47,446 bases of DNA from Candidatus Aminicenantota bacterium (lineage in GTDB: Bacteria > Acidobacteriota > Aminicenantia > Aminicenantales > Aminicenantaceae). Shown one piece after another: positions 15,567 to 25,072 of this stretch (its first letter is position 1; each line of letters starts with the position of its first letter). The notes under the pieces were generated by a model. The model was not told where the DNA came from, did not search any database, and was given only the letters and a program-made list of their open reading frames with translations. Location: contig CP070825.1 of assembly GCA_020344415.1 (NCBI GenBank), positions 3,366,129 through 3,413,574 of the forward strand, written 5' to 3'. The translations under genes and the position numbers were made by a program.

Positions 15567-17086
15567 TCTTTTTTATCTCCTTCTGCCCTTTTTTCAAGAA
15601 TATCTTGAATTCCCTTCTCTTTCATGACCAGGCCATAAACTAAACCTTCCAATTTTTCTATGGGCTCGGGTTTAGTCAGCAAGCTTACAACGACAGTTAT
15701 GATCAATGCGCCGATAAACGACCACCATGCAATATAAAGAAAGCTCCATTCTGTAGTGAAAAAAAGAGTACTTGAGACTCCGACACCTCCTAAGAGTCCA
15801 AATAATCCACCCCAACGATTTGCCTTTCTCCAGTATATGCCGAGAAGGGTAATGGCAAAAGTGGGCCCCTGAAAGATTGAAAGGAGGGTTTGCATAGCTA
15901 CATAGATCCCAGGGAACTTTTTTGTCACTGGAGCAAAAGCAATCGCAAAGAGGACAAAAACGAGTGTTAAAATCCTGCCAACTTTAAGATAATGCCTGTC
16001 CGAAGCCTCTTTAACAAAAAAACGCTGATATATATCCCTTGTCCACAGTGTTGCGGCTGAATTCAAGGTCGAGTCCACGCTGGATATCAGAGCTGCCATA
16101 AAAGCGGCAAACACCAACCCTGCTAACCCATGGGGCAGAAGATTCTTGATAAGCCACGGGAAAGCCTTATCCATATCAGATCCCGCCAAATGGGGATTAA
16201 GGGCCAGAGCTAAGAGTCCGGGCAGGACGACTAAAACGGGGATGAACATTTTCGGAAAAGCCGCAAACAACATCCCTGCCTTGGCATCCCACTCACTTCG
16301 TGCACCTAGAGTTCTCTGTATGATAGCCTGATGGCAGCACCACCAGGCGGGCGAAAGTACAAAAGCCAATCCAAAAATAATTCCTAACCAGGGAAGGGTG
16401 GGGTTATCCAGGGGGAGGAAAAGGTTAAAATGTTGAGGATGTGTGGGCAGGATTTGACTGGTCAAGCCTGACCAGCCGCCTACAGTCCATAGACCTAAAA
16501 CAGTAAGAGCGATCCCACCGATGAACATCACGAGAAGCTGCACCACATCGGTCATGGCCACTGCAGCCAAACCACCCGAGATGGTATAGAGCCCTACTAT
16601 TGCTGCAGTGATGATGAGGCTGAAATAAACAGGGATGCCCAGATATTCATTGAGCATGAGTCCACTGGCCCAGAAAAAAACACCCAGTACACAAGCGAGA
16701 AACAAACCCCAGAGCAGAGCCTCGATGACACGAACAGCGTCGCTGTAGCGCTTACCCAGAAACTCAGGGACTGTATAGACACCCGCTTTCCAATAATAAG
16801 GAACAAAAAGCATCGCTGAAAGGATCATGGCTGGTATGGCTCCAATCCATTCGTAGTGGGCCTGAGCAATACCAAAGCGATAGGCACCACCAGCTGAGCC
16901 CATGTAGTCATAAGCACCAATATTCGTTCCTATGATGGACATGCTGATGATCCACCAGGGCAGCATCTTTCCAGCTAAAAAATAGTCCTGTTCTGTCCGG
17001 ACATATTTCTTGAAATAGAAGCCAAAAATAGGCAGCGCAATCAGGTAGGCTACTACAATAAATAAATCAATCCCTCCGATATCCAC
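15563..17086 (-). CDS. Sodium:solute symporter, SSS family
   Basis: This 507-residue protein has about 13 predicted membrane helices. It begins with the family's N-terminal pattern (FFLAGK-like: EQDYFLAGKMLPWWIISMSIIGTNIG), followed by a VYTVPEFLGKRYSD segment typical of the SSS signature region. SSVDSTLNSAATLWTRDIYQRF matches the conserved sodium-site helix 8 region. SSS transporters couple sodium entry to uptake of sugars, amino acids, carboxylates or inositol; the substrate cannot be told. The start is a GTG at 17084-17086 with GGAGA upstream. Three small genes follow in the same direction, the first overlapping by 4 bases. Confidence 0.9.
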   Translation of the reverse strand: MDIGGIDLFIVVAYLIALPIFGFYFKKYVRTEQDYFLAGKMLPWWIISMSIIGTNIGAYDYMGSAGGAYRFGIAQAHYEWIGAIPAMILSAMLFVPYYWKAGVYTVPEFLGKRYSDAVRVIEALLWGLFLACVLGVFFWASGLMLNEYLGIPVYFSLIITAAIVGLYTISGGLAAVAMTDVVQLLVMFIGGIALTVLGLWTVGGWSGLTSQILPTHPQHFNLFLPLDNPTLPWLGIIFGLAFVLSPAWWCCHQAIIQRTLGARSEWDAKAGMLFAAFPKMFIPVLVVLPGLLALALNPHLAGSDMDKAFPWLIKNLLPHGLAGLVFAAFMAALISSVDSTLNSAATLWTRDIYQRFFVKEASDRHYLKVGRILTLVFVLFAIAFAPVTKKFPGIYVAMQTLLSIFQGPTFAITLLGIYWRKANRWGGLFGLLGGVGVSSTLFFTTEWSFLYIAWWSFIGALIITVVVSLLTKPEPIEKLEGLVYGLVMKEKGIQDILEKRAEGDKKE

Positions 17087-17281
17087 CTAAATCTCCATAA
17101 ATATATCCCACATCAATCTGATTACCATCAGTCCTATCTTGCCTATGAGCTTTCCGCCTTCAAGATATCTTATTCCGCCTGCTGATAACCTCGGATACAA
17201 ATATCACAGCGAATAGACAAGGTCAATTCCTCTTTTTTCTGTTGTTCATTCAAGAAACAGTAGACACTTCTTTTAGGACTG

Positions 17282-18802
17282 CTAGTCTACAAAGAAATCT
17301 TTTTTCGTATTGGCTATATCCAGGATAGACGTGTATAGGACTCGCGCTAAATCTCCCATGATCTTGGAATTGATGGTTCTGACAGTGTCTTTTGTTGTAT
17401 GAGAATACGTCGGAGCGCCATAAGCACTAAAGGATATGCTGGGAATTCTCTCATTTAGGAAGATGGAGGCATCGAGCCTGGGACGGTCAAGGTTTGAAAA
17501 CAGGATAGGTTCTATCGCGCGGTGTGTTAATTTATCATTTGCCTCAGAGATGAATTCCCACCTTTTCGGATAATTCTGTGCAGCCAACGCTTTTAATTTG
17601 TCACCGGACCCAACCATATCCAGATTGAGAAAAACGACAGTTTTTTCCTTGGGGAAAACCGGACGATTTAGATAGGCGTTAGAGCCTTTGAATCCTTGTT
17701 CTGCCGAGCCAAAACCAACAAACAGGACAGAGCGCTTCGGTCTGATCGGGCTTTTGGCCATGGCTACAGCCACACCCAGCATGACAGCTACTCCTGAGGC
17801 ATTATTATTAGCACCAGGCATGACCTCGTAGCAGAAGCCGGCGTGGTCAAGATGGGCGCCCAAGACGATGACTTTCTCCTTAAGCAGAGGATCTCTTCCT
17901 TCGATCAAACCGATCGCATTATATCCGATCCCTTTAGCATAATGCTTTGTAAAGTTCTTTATGGTAAAAGTCTTGCGAGTTCTGAAAGACTGGGGCTTGA
18001 GTGTGCTTTTGATCTTTTCCCTAACTTCCGCAGGTTCTCTTCCGGTGCCAGCGAACACATCTTTCACCACTGTTTCCCCTACTTGAGCAACCATGAATCT
18101 ACGAACGTAATCAATATCAGGATTTACCTTCAGATAGTTGAAGAGCATGCCCTTGGCGCCATGTGCCACTGCCATTTTTATTTTGTACTGGGGAAGAGAA
18201 TAAGGTCGCCATTCTTTGAATAGTTCTGGATTTTCTTCTGGGGAAACCGGAACTTCTGGTTCGATCAGAACAATCTTCCCTTTGACATTCGTGCCAGCAT
18301 AATCGTCATACTTCAACTCAGGTGCCGTGATTCCGTAGCCCACGTAAACAACCTCAGCCTTGAGTTCACCGTCACCGGATTGAGATCCTGGATAATATTC
18401 CTTTTCGTATACATACTTTCTTTTCCTTGACTGGCCCCTCGACCTGTAGTTATAAGAGAGCTCCCCTCCAACAAAAACGATGGTATATGGATTGGAATAG
18501 GACTGAAGAAAGCTGTTATTGTCTCCTGCCGGTTTGAGGCCCCATTCTTCAAAGCGAGAGGCTACCCATCGGGCGCATGCCTTGTATTCGGGTGTTCCTG
18601 TTAGGCGCCCAGCATAGCTATCAGAGGAAAGTTTCTTAACATAACCCAGAAGAGTTTCATCCGAGATCGAATCAATGACCTGCTTGATCTGGGCCTCTCT
18701 TCCAGCCACTTCAGTCTCTTCCCTTAACGTCACTCCACAGGAAGATAATAGAAGAAGAGAGAGAATATAAAGAACACATAATAATATTTTATGATTTCGC
18801 AT
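17282..18802 (-). CDS. M28-family lipoprotein, apparently missing key catalytic residues
   Basis: This 506-residue protein has a lipoprotein signal peptide with lipobox LLSSC (Cys at about residue 22). A protease-associated-like insert follows (VYVGYGITAPELKYDDYAG), then a C-terminal M28 aminopeptidase-like domain. Metal-ligand regions are visible: GAHLDHAG (His, about residue 315), LNLDMVG (about 393) and YSHTTKDT (about 467). Two positions differ from active enzymes. The bridging Asp of GxxDNxSG is Asn here (GANNNASG, about 331), and the general-base Glu of the EE pair is Ala (GSAEQG, about 366). The fold and outer-membrane or periplasmic location are likely, while activity is doubtful. It may be a binding protein derived from a peptidase. 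Confidence 0.85.
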   Translation of the reverse strand: MRNHKILLCVLYILSLLLLSSCGVTLREETEVAGREAQIKQVIDSISDETLLGYVKKLSSDSYAGRLTGTPEYKACARWVASRFEEWGLKPAGDNNSFLQSYSNPYTIVFVGGELSYNYRSRGQSRKRKYVYEKEYYPGSQSGDGELKAEVVYVGYGITAPELKYDDYAGTNVKGKIVLIEPEVPVSPEENPELFKEWRPYSLPQYKIKMAVAHGAKGMLFNYLKVNPDIDYVRRFMVAQVGETVVKDVFAGTGREPAEVREKIKSTLKPQSFRTRKTFTIKNFTKHYAKGIGYNAIGLIEGRDPLLKEKVIVLGAHLDHAGFCYEVMPGANNNASGVAVMLGVAVAMAKSPIRPKRSVLFVGFGSAEQGFKGSNAYLNRPVFPKEKTVVFLNLDMVGSGDKLKALAAQNYPKRWEFISEANDKLTHRAIEPILFSNLDRPRLDASIFLNERIPSISFSAYGAPTYSHTTKDTVRTINSKIMGDLARVLYTSILDIANTKKDFFVD

Positions 18803-19086
18803 GACGACTCCAAGCCTGATACGAAACTTCTATTTTAGTGGGTAAAGAGAAATCAGTAAAGTGATGAGATCTTGAATTTAATTCGCTTTACAGGATTCTC
18901 TCTCGCATATCCCTACTCAATAGCTATATTGAACAGCCGTTTTAAAATCTTGAAATTCAGACAGCCCTGTGTTAAAAATGAACAGGATTTACAGTTAATA
19001 AGTGACTAAAAAATATTATTGCAACATCCAATTCTTCCCAGAGATGAGCATTTCTAAACAGGAATAACACATAAGGCGAGCTTAGT

Positions 19087-20448
19087 ATGCAGAAAGAAAA
19101 TAAAAAGTTACTTTTAATTGTCATGCTGGCATTCAGCTTGAGGCTAATTCTATTCCTTGCTACAAGTCCATGGAAGGAAGAAATCCAAAAGGAAAGAATT
19201 CTTAAGGGGGATTCCAAAGGGTATCATAGAATTGCATTAAATTTAACAGAAAATAACACTTATTCTAGTAGTGAAAGCCCTCCCTATTTGCCTGATACCA
19301 ATAGACCTCCCCTTTATCCTTTCTTCCTTGCCACTATATACTCATTTGTCGGGGAAAAACCTGAAATTGCTATATTTTTCAATCTTATCCTTTCATCCCT
19401 TACGTGTGTTCTCACATTCATAGTCGCAAAAAAACTCTTTAATAAAAAAGTCGCATTATTTGCAAGTTTATTCATTGCTGTCGAATATTCAAATATTATT
19501 TTAAGCAATAGATTACTTACTGAATCATTGTTCACGCTTCTTTTTATTGTACACATCATTTTTTTATTGAAGTTTTTTCTGCAAGATACTTCCAAGGCTT
19601 TGGTTCTCTCTGCTTTATTTTTGGGACTTTCAACACTTTGTAGACCAGTAAGCGTCTACTTTTTCCTATTCCTCATTGGAATTTTTCTTTTTAACTATAA
19701 AAAAAATCTTAGGAAGGGAGCGCTGAAATATTCTGTTTTCGTGCTGGTTTTTTTTCTTTCTTTATTCCCTTGGATGGTTCGTAATTACTCTGTTTCCGGA
19801 AAGTTTATAGTGTCTTCGCAGCAAGGGCTCATCGTAAAAGGATATTTTAGGTATCTTTTCAGATATCAAAAGAAAACTGGATACGATAGTCCACAACTGA
19901 TTGTGAAAAACCAACGTCCAGAAACCGACATCTCAAAGAAGGCAAATAACACATACACAAATGCTCGAAAAAGGAGACCCTTAAATGCCTTGTGGTCTGG
20001 CACAAAAAATTCTATCAAAGCAGGAATCCGTTTCTTTACAATAATAGGACGCGCAGGATTTTGCAAGCAATTGGGTTTGCCTTATGGTCAAATTCAAATA
20101 AAAGACCTTGATGAAAATACATTTACTTTAATAAAAACTATAATCAATAAAAAAACCGTTTTGGAGTTAATCATTTTATCATCCAATTTATGCTTCCTGT
20201 TTTTTCTTTATTCCACAATGTGTTTTGGAGCTTACAGATCTATAAAGGAGAAAAGATATTTTGAATTATTCCTGTTGCTTACTATTCTCATATACTTTCT
20301 GCTGGCATCATTGACAGTTTCTTATACTAATAGATTTAGAATACCTATTATGCCATATATAGTAATTTTCTCATGCTATGGGCTAGAACAGATTCAAGAC
20401 AGACTCAAAGGAAGCAAAAGACGTTTAAAATGTGATCAGGAAAAATAA
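19087..20448 (+). CDS. GT-C membrane glycosyltransferase, family 39-like
   Basis: This 453-residue protein has about 9-10 membrane helices. It shows the first periplasmic loop pattern of family 39 enzymes: DSKGYHRIALNL near residue 45 and TNRPPLYPFFLA near 75. The short C-terminal part contains NRFRIPIMPY, common at the end of PMT-2 proteins. Such enzymes transfer a sugar from a polyprenyl-phosphate carrier to a lipid or protein on the outer face of the membrane. The region is noticeably AT-rich. About 120 bases separate it from the following GT2 gene, in the same direction. The 284 bases before it are a divergent spacer with no evident gene. Confidence 0.8.
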   Translation: MQKENKKLLLIVMLAFSLRLILFLATSPWKEEIQKERILKGDSKGYHRIALNLTENNTYSSSESPPYLPDTNRPPLYPFFLATIYSFVGEKPEIAIFFNLILSSLTCVLTFIVAKKLFNKKVALFASLFIAVEYSNIILSNRLLTESLFTLLFIVHIIFLLKFFLQDTSKALVLSALFLGLSTLCRPVSVYFFLFLIGIFLFNYKKNLRKGALKYSVFVLVFFLSLFPWMVRNYSVSGKFIVSSQQGLIVKGYFRYLFRYQKKTGYDSPQLIVKNQRPETDISKKANNTYTNARKRRPLNALWSGTKNSIKAGIRFFTIIGRAGFCKQLGLPYGQIQIKDLDENTFTLIKTIINKKTVLELIILSSNLCFLFFLYSTMCFGAYRSIKEKRYFELFLLLTILIYFLLASLTVSYTNRFRIPIMPYIVIFSCYGLEQIQDRLKGSKRRLKCDQEK

Positions 20449-20570
20449 AAATCGCCTGCTCCCTAAAAACAAAAGCGAAACAGATTGAACTAAAATATGC
20501 CTTATGACATAATCTATGATTCACAAAACCAAGCGGAAAATTGCAATAAAAATACAATTTAAGCTGGAGA

Positions 20571-21725
20571 ATGGTTAAAGCACTCCTTGCTTTTTTTCTA
20601 CTAGGATCAACCCTTCTATGGTTTTCTATTTTCGGCTACATCTTGATTATAGGTTTAATCGTACTAAAGAAGCGCCGTCATGAGCAAAACGAAATATCCT
20701 TGCCGGAGATAGCGATCGTGATACCCACCCTAAACGAAGAAAACCTAATTTTGCCTAAACTTACAAACCTCCGAGAAATCGATTACCCACTAGATAAAGT
20801 TAAGATCTTTGTCATAGACGGGGGGTCTAATGACCGGACAGCAAAACTTGTGCGGCACGAAACAGCCCATAACAAGGATATCCAACTTCTTTGCCTCAAT
20901 CACGCCAGAGCCAAGCCTGATCAGATAAACTATGCTCTAAGCAACTTGGAACAAGATATTGTTTTATTTACTGATGCCGATTCTGAACTGGAACCTTCTT
21001 GCATCAGAGAACTCGTCAATGCGTTGATCCAAGACCCGCGAGCCGCAGTAATCGGTGCTTTTGTTCTGCCAGACAGCACTCTTTTGGAAGAGCGTGTTTA
21101 TTGGTGGTTCCTGATGAATCTGTGGTGGCTAGAGGGAGAAGCAATGTCAGCGGCAAATATATCAGGAGCATGTTATGCCTGTAGAAGAGAACTGGTTCAG
21201 CCTCTTCCCCTGGATGTCTACTCTGATGATATAAATATTGCACTCGCTGCCAATGCTCGTGGTCATCGTGTTCGCATATGTCGAAAGGCTGAGGCAAAAG
21301 AGATTCGAGTCCCTCAAACTGTCACTGATTTTATGCGCTTTCGACGCTATCGCGGAGCTGGATATAAGAAAGAGCTTGTGCGCTCAAAACAGTACACTCA
21401 AGCGCCCTTAAGCTGGAGGCTGGTACGAAGAATTCGCTTGTGGCATTTTTCGTGGACTCCTGTTCTGGTGTTTAGCTTAGCTGTTTCAGCACTAGTTCTT
21501 TTCTGGACGCCTTTTTGGCAGTTATCTGTATTCATTCTTCTAGCCTTTTCTGTACCTATTTTTGTAGTTCCGTTTGTATCAAAGACTCTAAAAAACTATA
21601 GTAAGCAGTTATGGAGACTGGGTCTTGCCTCAGGCCGATTGATAATTCTTATCTTTCTTTCTCTGCTGACATTGAACATCTTTCCCTCGAGAGAGCCTTC
21701 AATGGAGAAAAATCATGGTCCGTAG
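20571..21725 (+). CDS. Family 2 glycosyltransferase with membrane anchors
   Basis: This 384-residue protein has an N-terminal membrane helix (about residues 3-30), a GT-A domain and two or three C-terminal helices (about 290-365). GT2 motifs visible are IAIVIPTLNEENLI, IDGGSNDRT, LFTDADSEL (DxD-type) and the late FRRYRGAGYKKELVR segment in place of the processive QxxRW motif. It resembles membrane glycosyltransferases that use a nucleotide sugar on the cytoplasmic face to build a glycolipid or polysaccharide. It overlaps the following radical SAM gene by 11 bases, so the two products are probably used in the same pathway. No clear ribosome-binding site other than CTGGAG 6 bases upstream. Confidence 0.85.
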   Translation: MVKALLAFFLLGSTLLWFSIFGYILIIGLIVLKKRRHEQNEISLPEIAIVIPTLNEENLILPKLTNLREIDYPLDKVKIFVIDGGSNDRTAKLVRHETAHNKDIQLLCLNHARAKPDQINYALSNLEQDIVLFTDADSELEPSCIRELVNALIQDPRAAVIGAFVLPDSTLLEERVYWWFLMNLWWLEGEAMSAANISGACYACRRELVQPLPLDVYSDDINIALAANARGHRVRICRKAEAKEIRVPQTVTDFMRFRRYRGAGYKKELVRSKQYTQAPLSWRLVRRIRLWHFSWTPVLVFSLAVSALVLFWTPFWQLSVFILLAFSVPIFVVPFVSKTLKNYSKQLWRLGLASGRLIILIFLSLLTLNIFPSREPSMEKNHGP

Positions 21726-22719
21726 TCACAAACTCAAAATGGCCTCGCGCTTCATAGTAAATCGCTTCAAGAAGCTGCATCCTTTCGAGATCCAAGCCAA
21801 TATGCTCAATGAATGTAATCTCAAGTGTGTTTATTGTAACTGTCCGGAAGTCAAGATGATACAGATGACAACTGAACAATGGAAAAAGATTATTCGAGAC
21901 CTTAGGAGTCTTGGAAACATTCGCTTTAAATTCCAAGGAGGGGAGCCTACACTCAGGCGGGATTTCCGTGAGCTTTGTGAAGAAGCACAGCAGGCCGGGA
22001 TGATAACAGCCATGCCATCTAATGGAATTCTGCTTGTTGCCCGACCAAAACTGCTCGATTATCTTGATGAACTAATAATCAGTCTGGACTCGCCAAATGA
22101 AGAGACAAACGACCTCTTACGGGGCAAAGGAGCTTATGAAGCGGCAGTCAGGGCAATAGATATTGCCCTCGAGCGCGGTGTTCGTACTTTCGTAAATATG
22201 GTGCTCACCCGTGAAAACATGAATGATTTGGAGGAAATGCTGGAATTCTGTGAAGGGCGTGGAATAAGGCTCAATGCCCAACCGATGATGTTCGAGAGAA
22301 AATACTTCGATCCTAGAGCACTGGCACTGGCTCTGCCTCATGCTCAGATGAGGTCGCTTAATCTGCGTTTAGCTGAGTGGAAAAAGCAAGGCCGCGGGAT
22401 ACTGTTTTCTAGTCAGGTCTACCAAAAAGCATCAAATTGGTCAGATTACAACACTCTCACCACTTCAAGTAAAGAGAACTCATCATGCATAGCCGGAAGA
22501 TTTTATTTTCACATAGAGCCCAACGGTGATGTGCATCCCTGCGGGCTTCACGGTGCAAATTTTGCCCCAAAAAATATCCTTAAGGATGGACTGATTGAAG
22601 CGCTGACACATGCCAAAACACACAACTGCGGTGACTGTTTGATGCCATATATGAACGAACGCAAGGCATTGTTTGGATTCAAATTTGCCGCTCTGCGGGA
22701 AATTGTCCGCCGCAGCTAG
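21715..22719 (+). CDS. Radical SAM/SPASM-domain protein (first of a pair)
   Basis: This 334-residue protein has Cys34, Cys38 and Cys41 in CNLKCVYC, forming the CxxxCxxC site that binds the SAM-cleaving [4Fe-4S] cluster. FQGGEPTLR follows (the GGEP SAM-binding motif), then SNGILLV and ISLDSPNEETND. A SPASM-like cysteine set lies at the end (CIAGRFYFHIEPNGDVHPCG and CGDC), which would hold auxiliary clusters. It starts inside the upstream GT2 gene and is followed 36 bases later by a second protein of the same architecture. No obvious peptide substrate gene is nearby, so a glycan or lipid tailoring role is as likely as peptide modification. Confidence 0.85.
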   Translation: MVRSHKLKMASRFIVNRFKKLHPFEIQANMLNECNLKCVYCNCPEVKMIQMTTEQWKKIIRDLRSLGNIRFKFQGGEPTLRRDFRELCEEAQQAGMITAMPSNGILLVARPKLLDYLDELIISLDSPNEETNDLLRGKGAYEAAVRAIDIALERGVRTFVNMVLTRENMNDLEEMLEFCEGRGIRLNAQPMMFERKYFDPRALALALPHAQMRSLNLRLAEWKKQGRGILFSSQVYQKASNWSDYNTLTTSSKENSSCIAGRFYFHIEPNGDVHPCGLHGANFAPKNILKDGLIEALTHAKTHNCGDCLMPYMNERKALFGFKFAALREIVRRS

Positions 22720-22755
22720 GCCTAAGGTTTTTTTATCTAGAAACAAAAAAATACG

Positions 22756-23805
22756 ATGAGACTCATCAACTCCATTCATTATGCAAGCCGAATGTTAGGG
22801 AGCCTAATCCGGAGGACTCCCTCCCTAACCTTAGCATTTATATATCCTTCTTACCGCTGTAACCTCCGATGCACCTACTGCAATTTACCTAATATAGCGA
22901 CAGATGAGCTTCCTACAGAGCAATGGTTGGGAGTGATCGACCAGTTGGCCAGCCTGGGATGTCGCCGCATCAATATACTAGGAGGTGAGCCCTTAATATA
23001 TCCGAATATAAGTGACCTTATAGTACGAGTAAGGAAGCAGGGGATGTCATGCATCCTTGGATCCAACGGTCTTCTCGTAAAAAAAATGATAGATCAAATA
23101 CGCTTAGTGAACACTCTTGTATTAAGCCTGGATGCAGTCGGACCTTCTAATGAACAGGTACGAGGCGATGGCGTATTTGAATCTGTAAAAGAGGCTATAG
23201 CAGCAGCAAAAGACGCAGGTATTCCAGTCAAACTAAATGCTGTACTATCAGAGAAAACTGCTCAAAAAATCGACGAGATTTTAGGCTTCACTGATCAACA
23301 TGATCTATATATCACAGTGAATGTCATGCGCTCTGAATCTCCCTATCTTCATCGCAATGCAGCCCATATTAAAGCAGAAAATGCCGAGATCCAAAGAGTC
23401 CTCCAGCGGCTTACTATTCTCTCGCAGACAAAACCAAGGCTTCTTATCTCCAGTCCTTCTTATCACTACGCATCTCATTGGAAAGACTACTCAAAAGATC
23501 GGCTGGATGCAGACGAGCTTTCTTCTCTCGATTCAATCTTAAGAAATAATCCCCGATGTCAGGCAGGCCGATATTATATGACCATAAGCCCTGACGGGAT
23601 AGTCTATCCCTGTATTATCACTATGGGAAGCGTCCCAGGAGGAAATGTGGTTACTGATGGTGTCGCAAAAGCCTGGCAGAAGCTTCATAATCACTCCTGT
23701 GCCGCTTGTTTTTCGCTTTGTATGGTCGAGCTTAATCACCTTTTCTCGCTCTCTCCTAAAGTTTTATTGAATTTCATGATTAGGCACTTGCGACGTTTTT
23801 CCTAA
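22756..23805 (+). CDS. Radical SAM/SPASM-domain protein (second of a pair)
   Basis: This 349-residue protein has Cys35, Cys39 and Cys42 in CNLRCTYC, then NILGGEPLIYP, LGSNGLLV and LSLDAVGPSNEQVRG. C-terminal CQAGRYYMTISPDGIVYPC and CAACFSLC form a SPASM-type auxiliary cluster site. The sequence ends with a basic amphipathic or hydrophobic stretch (LSPKVLLNFMIRHLRRF), suggesting membrane association. It is a diverged paralogue of the upstream protein and lies in the same transcript. The reaction is unknown. Pairs of different radical SAM proteins beside glycosyltransferases suggest consecutive steps on one substrate. Confidence 0.85.
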   Translation: MRLINSIHYASRMLGSLIRRTPSLTLAFIYPSYRCNLRCTYCNLPNIATDELPTEQWLGVIDQLASLGCRRINILGGEPLIYPNISDLIVRVRKQGMSCILGSNGLLVKKMIDQIRLVNTLVLSLDAVGPSNEQVRGDGVFESVKEAIAAAKDAGIPVKLNAVLSEKTAQKIDEILGFTDQHDLYITVNVMRSESPYLHRNAAHIKAENAEIQRVLQRLTILSQTKPRLLISSPSYHYASHWKDYSKDRLDADELSSLDSILRNNPRCQAGRYYMTISPDGIVYPCIITMGSVPGGNVVTDGVAKAWQKLHNHSCAACFSLCMVELNHLFSLSPKVLLNFMIRHLRRFS

Positions 23806-23931
23806 GAACGCACAAACCCAGCTTTCGATGAATTCCAGATACTACTCATACAGAAGCGAATCCCCGGCTAAAATCGCCTGATTCTAGCTAACTGTGCTTA
23901 AAGGAAAAAAACTGAATGGAAATAAAAATAG

Positions 23932-23983
23932 CGCCCCCGACGGGATTTGAACCCGTGCTGCCGCCTTGAAAGGGCGGTGTCCT
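23932..23983 (-). repeat. 3' fragment of tRNA-Glu (attachment-site-like duplicate)
   Basis: These 52 bases are identical, in the same orientation, to the 3' part of the intact tRNA-Glu at 35042-35116. They cover the acceptor 3' strand, T arm, variable loop, whole anticodon arm with TTC and the end of the D arm. The 5' half of the tRNA is missing, so this copy cannot work. It is the typical trace left by integration of an element into a tRNA 3' end. A small AGTTAAA/TTTAACT inverted repeat lies directly beyond it (23989-24004). Confidence 0.85.
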
Positions 23984-24130
23984 AGGCCAGTTAAAAATTT
24001 AACTTTGCAGGTGGCACATTGATGGGGGGCAGGTCAGTAGCGAAAGAAAATAAAATATAAAAAAATTTGCATAAAAAAATTTCTGCCTATATCATATTAG
24101 AAAGTATAAGGAATTGAAGAAAGCCTGACA

Positions 24131-25054
24131 ATGGATATATCAATAGTTATTCCTGTTTATAATGAGGAGAAGAATCTACCAGAACTTTATAAGAGATTAT
24201 TTCGAATCATAAAAAGATTAAAGAAATCGTGTGAGATAATATTTGTTGATGATGGAAGCACAGATGAATCATTTGAGATTTTGAAGAAAACTAATCGTAG
24301 AAATGAAAATGTTAAAGTTATAAAATTTTCAAGGAATTTTGGCCATCATATAGCCATCAGCGCAGGGCTCGACCATTCACGAGGAAATGCTGTGGTTTTG
24401 ATGGACGGGGATTTGCAGGATCCGCCTGAAGAAATTCCGAAATTATATGAAAAATACAAGGAGGGATATGACATCGTTTATGCTGTCAGGAAAACGAGGA
24501 AAGATCCCTTTCTAAAAAAGGCTGTTTCCAAATTTTTCCATTTAATTTTTAGACTATTGGGGAAGATAGAAACACCTCCAGAATCAGGTATTTTCAGGAT
24601 TATGAGTCGGCAATCTGTTGAAGCTTTACAAAGCTGTAGGGAAAGATCCCGATTCATTACAGCTTTAATAAATTGGACTGGTTTTTCACATATCGGAGTC
24701 GAAACTAGGCGTGAATCAAGATATGCAGGAAGGTCAAAATATAATCTATTTAAATCACTAAGACTAGCTATGGATGGCTTTATGTCATTTTCCTTTTTTC
24801 CTTTAAGAATAGCCACATATATAGGCTTTTTTGTGGCCTTGATAAGTTTCACAATGATGATTTATATGCTGATAAAAAAATTATTCTTTGGAATTCCAAT
24901 CTTAGGATATGTATCTATCATTATCTCTGTCTTATTTATAGGAGGTGTTCAACTGCTGATAATAGGAATTATGGGAGAATATATCGGTAGAATTTATACG
25001 GAAGTCAAAAGTAGACCTATGTACATAATAAAGGAAAAATTAGGGATAAAATAG
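24131..25054 (+). CDS. Polyprenol-phosphate glycosyltransferase, GT2 (DPM1/ArnC-like)
   Basis: This 307-residue protein has a GT-A domain with SIVIPVYNEEKNLPEL, VDDGSTDES and LMDGDLQDPPEEIP, all typical of dolichol-phosphate-mannose-synthase-type GT2 enzymes. Two C-terminal membrane helices follow (about residues 228-250 and 262-288) with the usual GEYIGRIYTEVK.RP.YI ending. Such enzymes load a sugar from a nucleotide donor onto undecaprenyl phosphate at the inner membrane, for later use by GT-C transferases such as the one at 29787. It is the first gene of the island, in a run of same-direction genes. Confidence 0.9.
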   Translation: MDISIVIPVYNEEKNLPELYKRLFRIIKRLKKSCEIIFVDDGSTDESFEILKKTNRRNENVKVIKFSRNFGHHIAISAGLDHSRGNAVVLMDGDLQDPPEEIPKLYEKYKEGYDIVYAVRKTRKDPFLKKAVSKFFHLIFRLLGKIETPPESGIFRIMSRQSVEALQSCRERSRFITALINWTGFSHIGVETRRESRYAGRSKYNLFKSLRLAMDGFMSFSFFPLRIATYIGFFVALISFTMMIYMLIKKLFFGIPILGYVSIIISVLFIGGVQLLIIGIMGEYIGRIYTEVKSRPMYIIKEKLGIK

Positions 25055-25072
25055 CTTCTATTCAATTCAGAT

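Noticed and set aside
20497..20562. A 21-residue frame between the GT39 and GT2 genes as a possible radical SAM precursor peptide
   Set aside because: It has no ribosome-binding site, a single Cys and no leader/core pattern, and is upstream of the glycosyltransferase and not next to the radical SAM genes.
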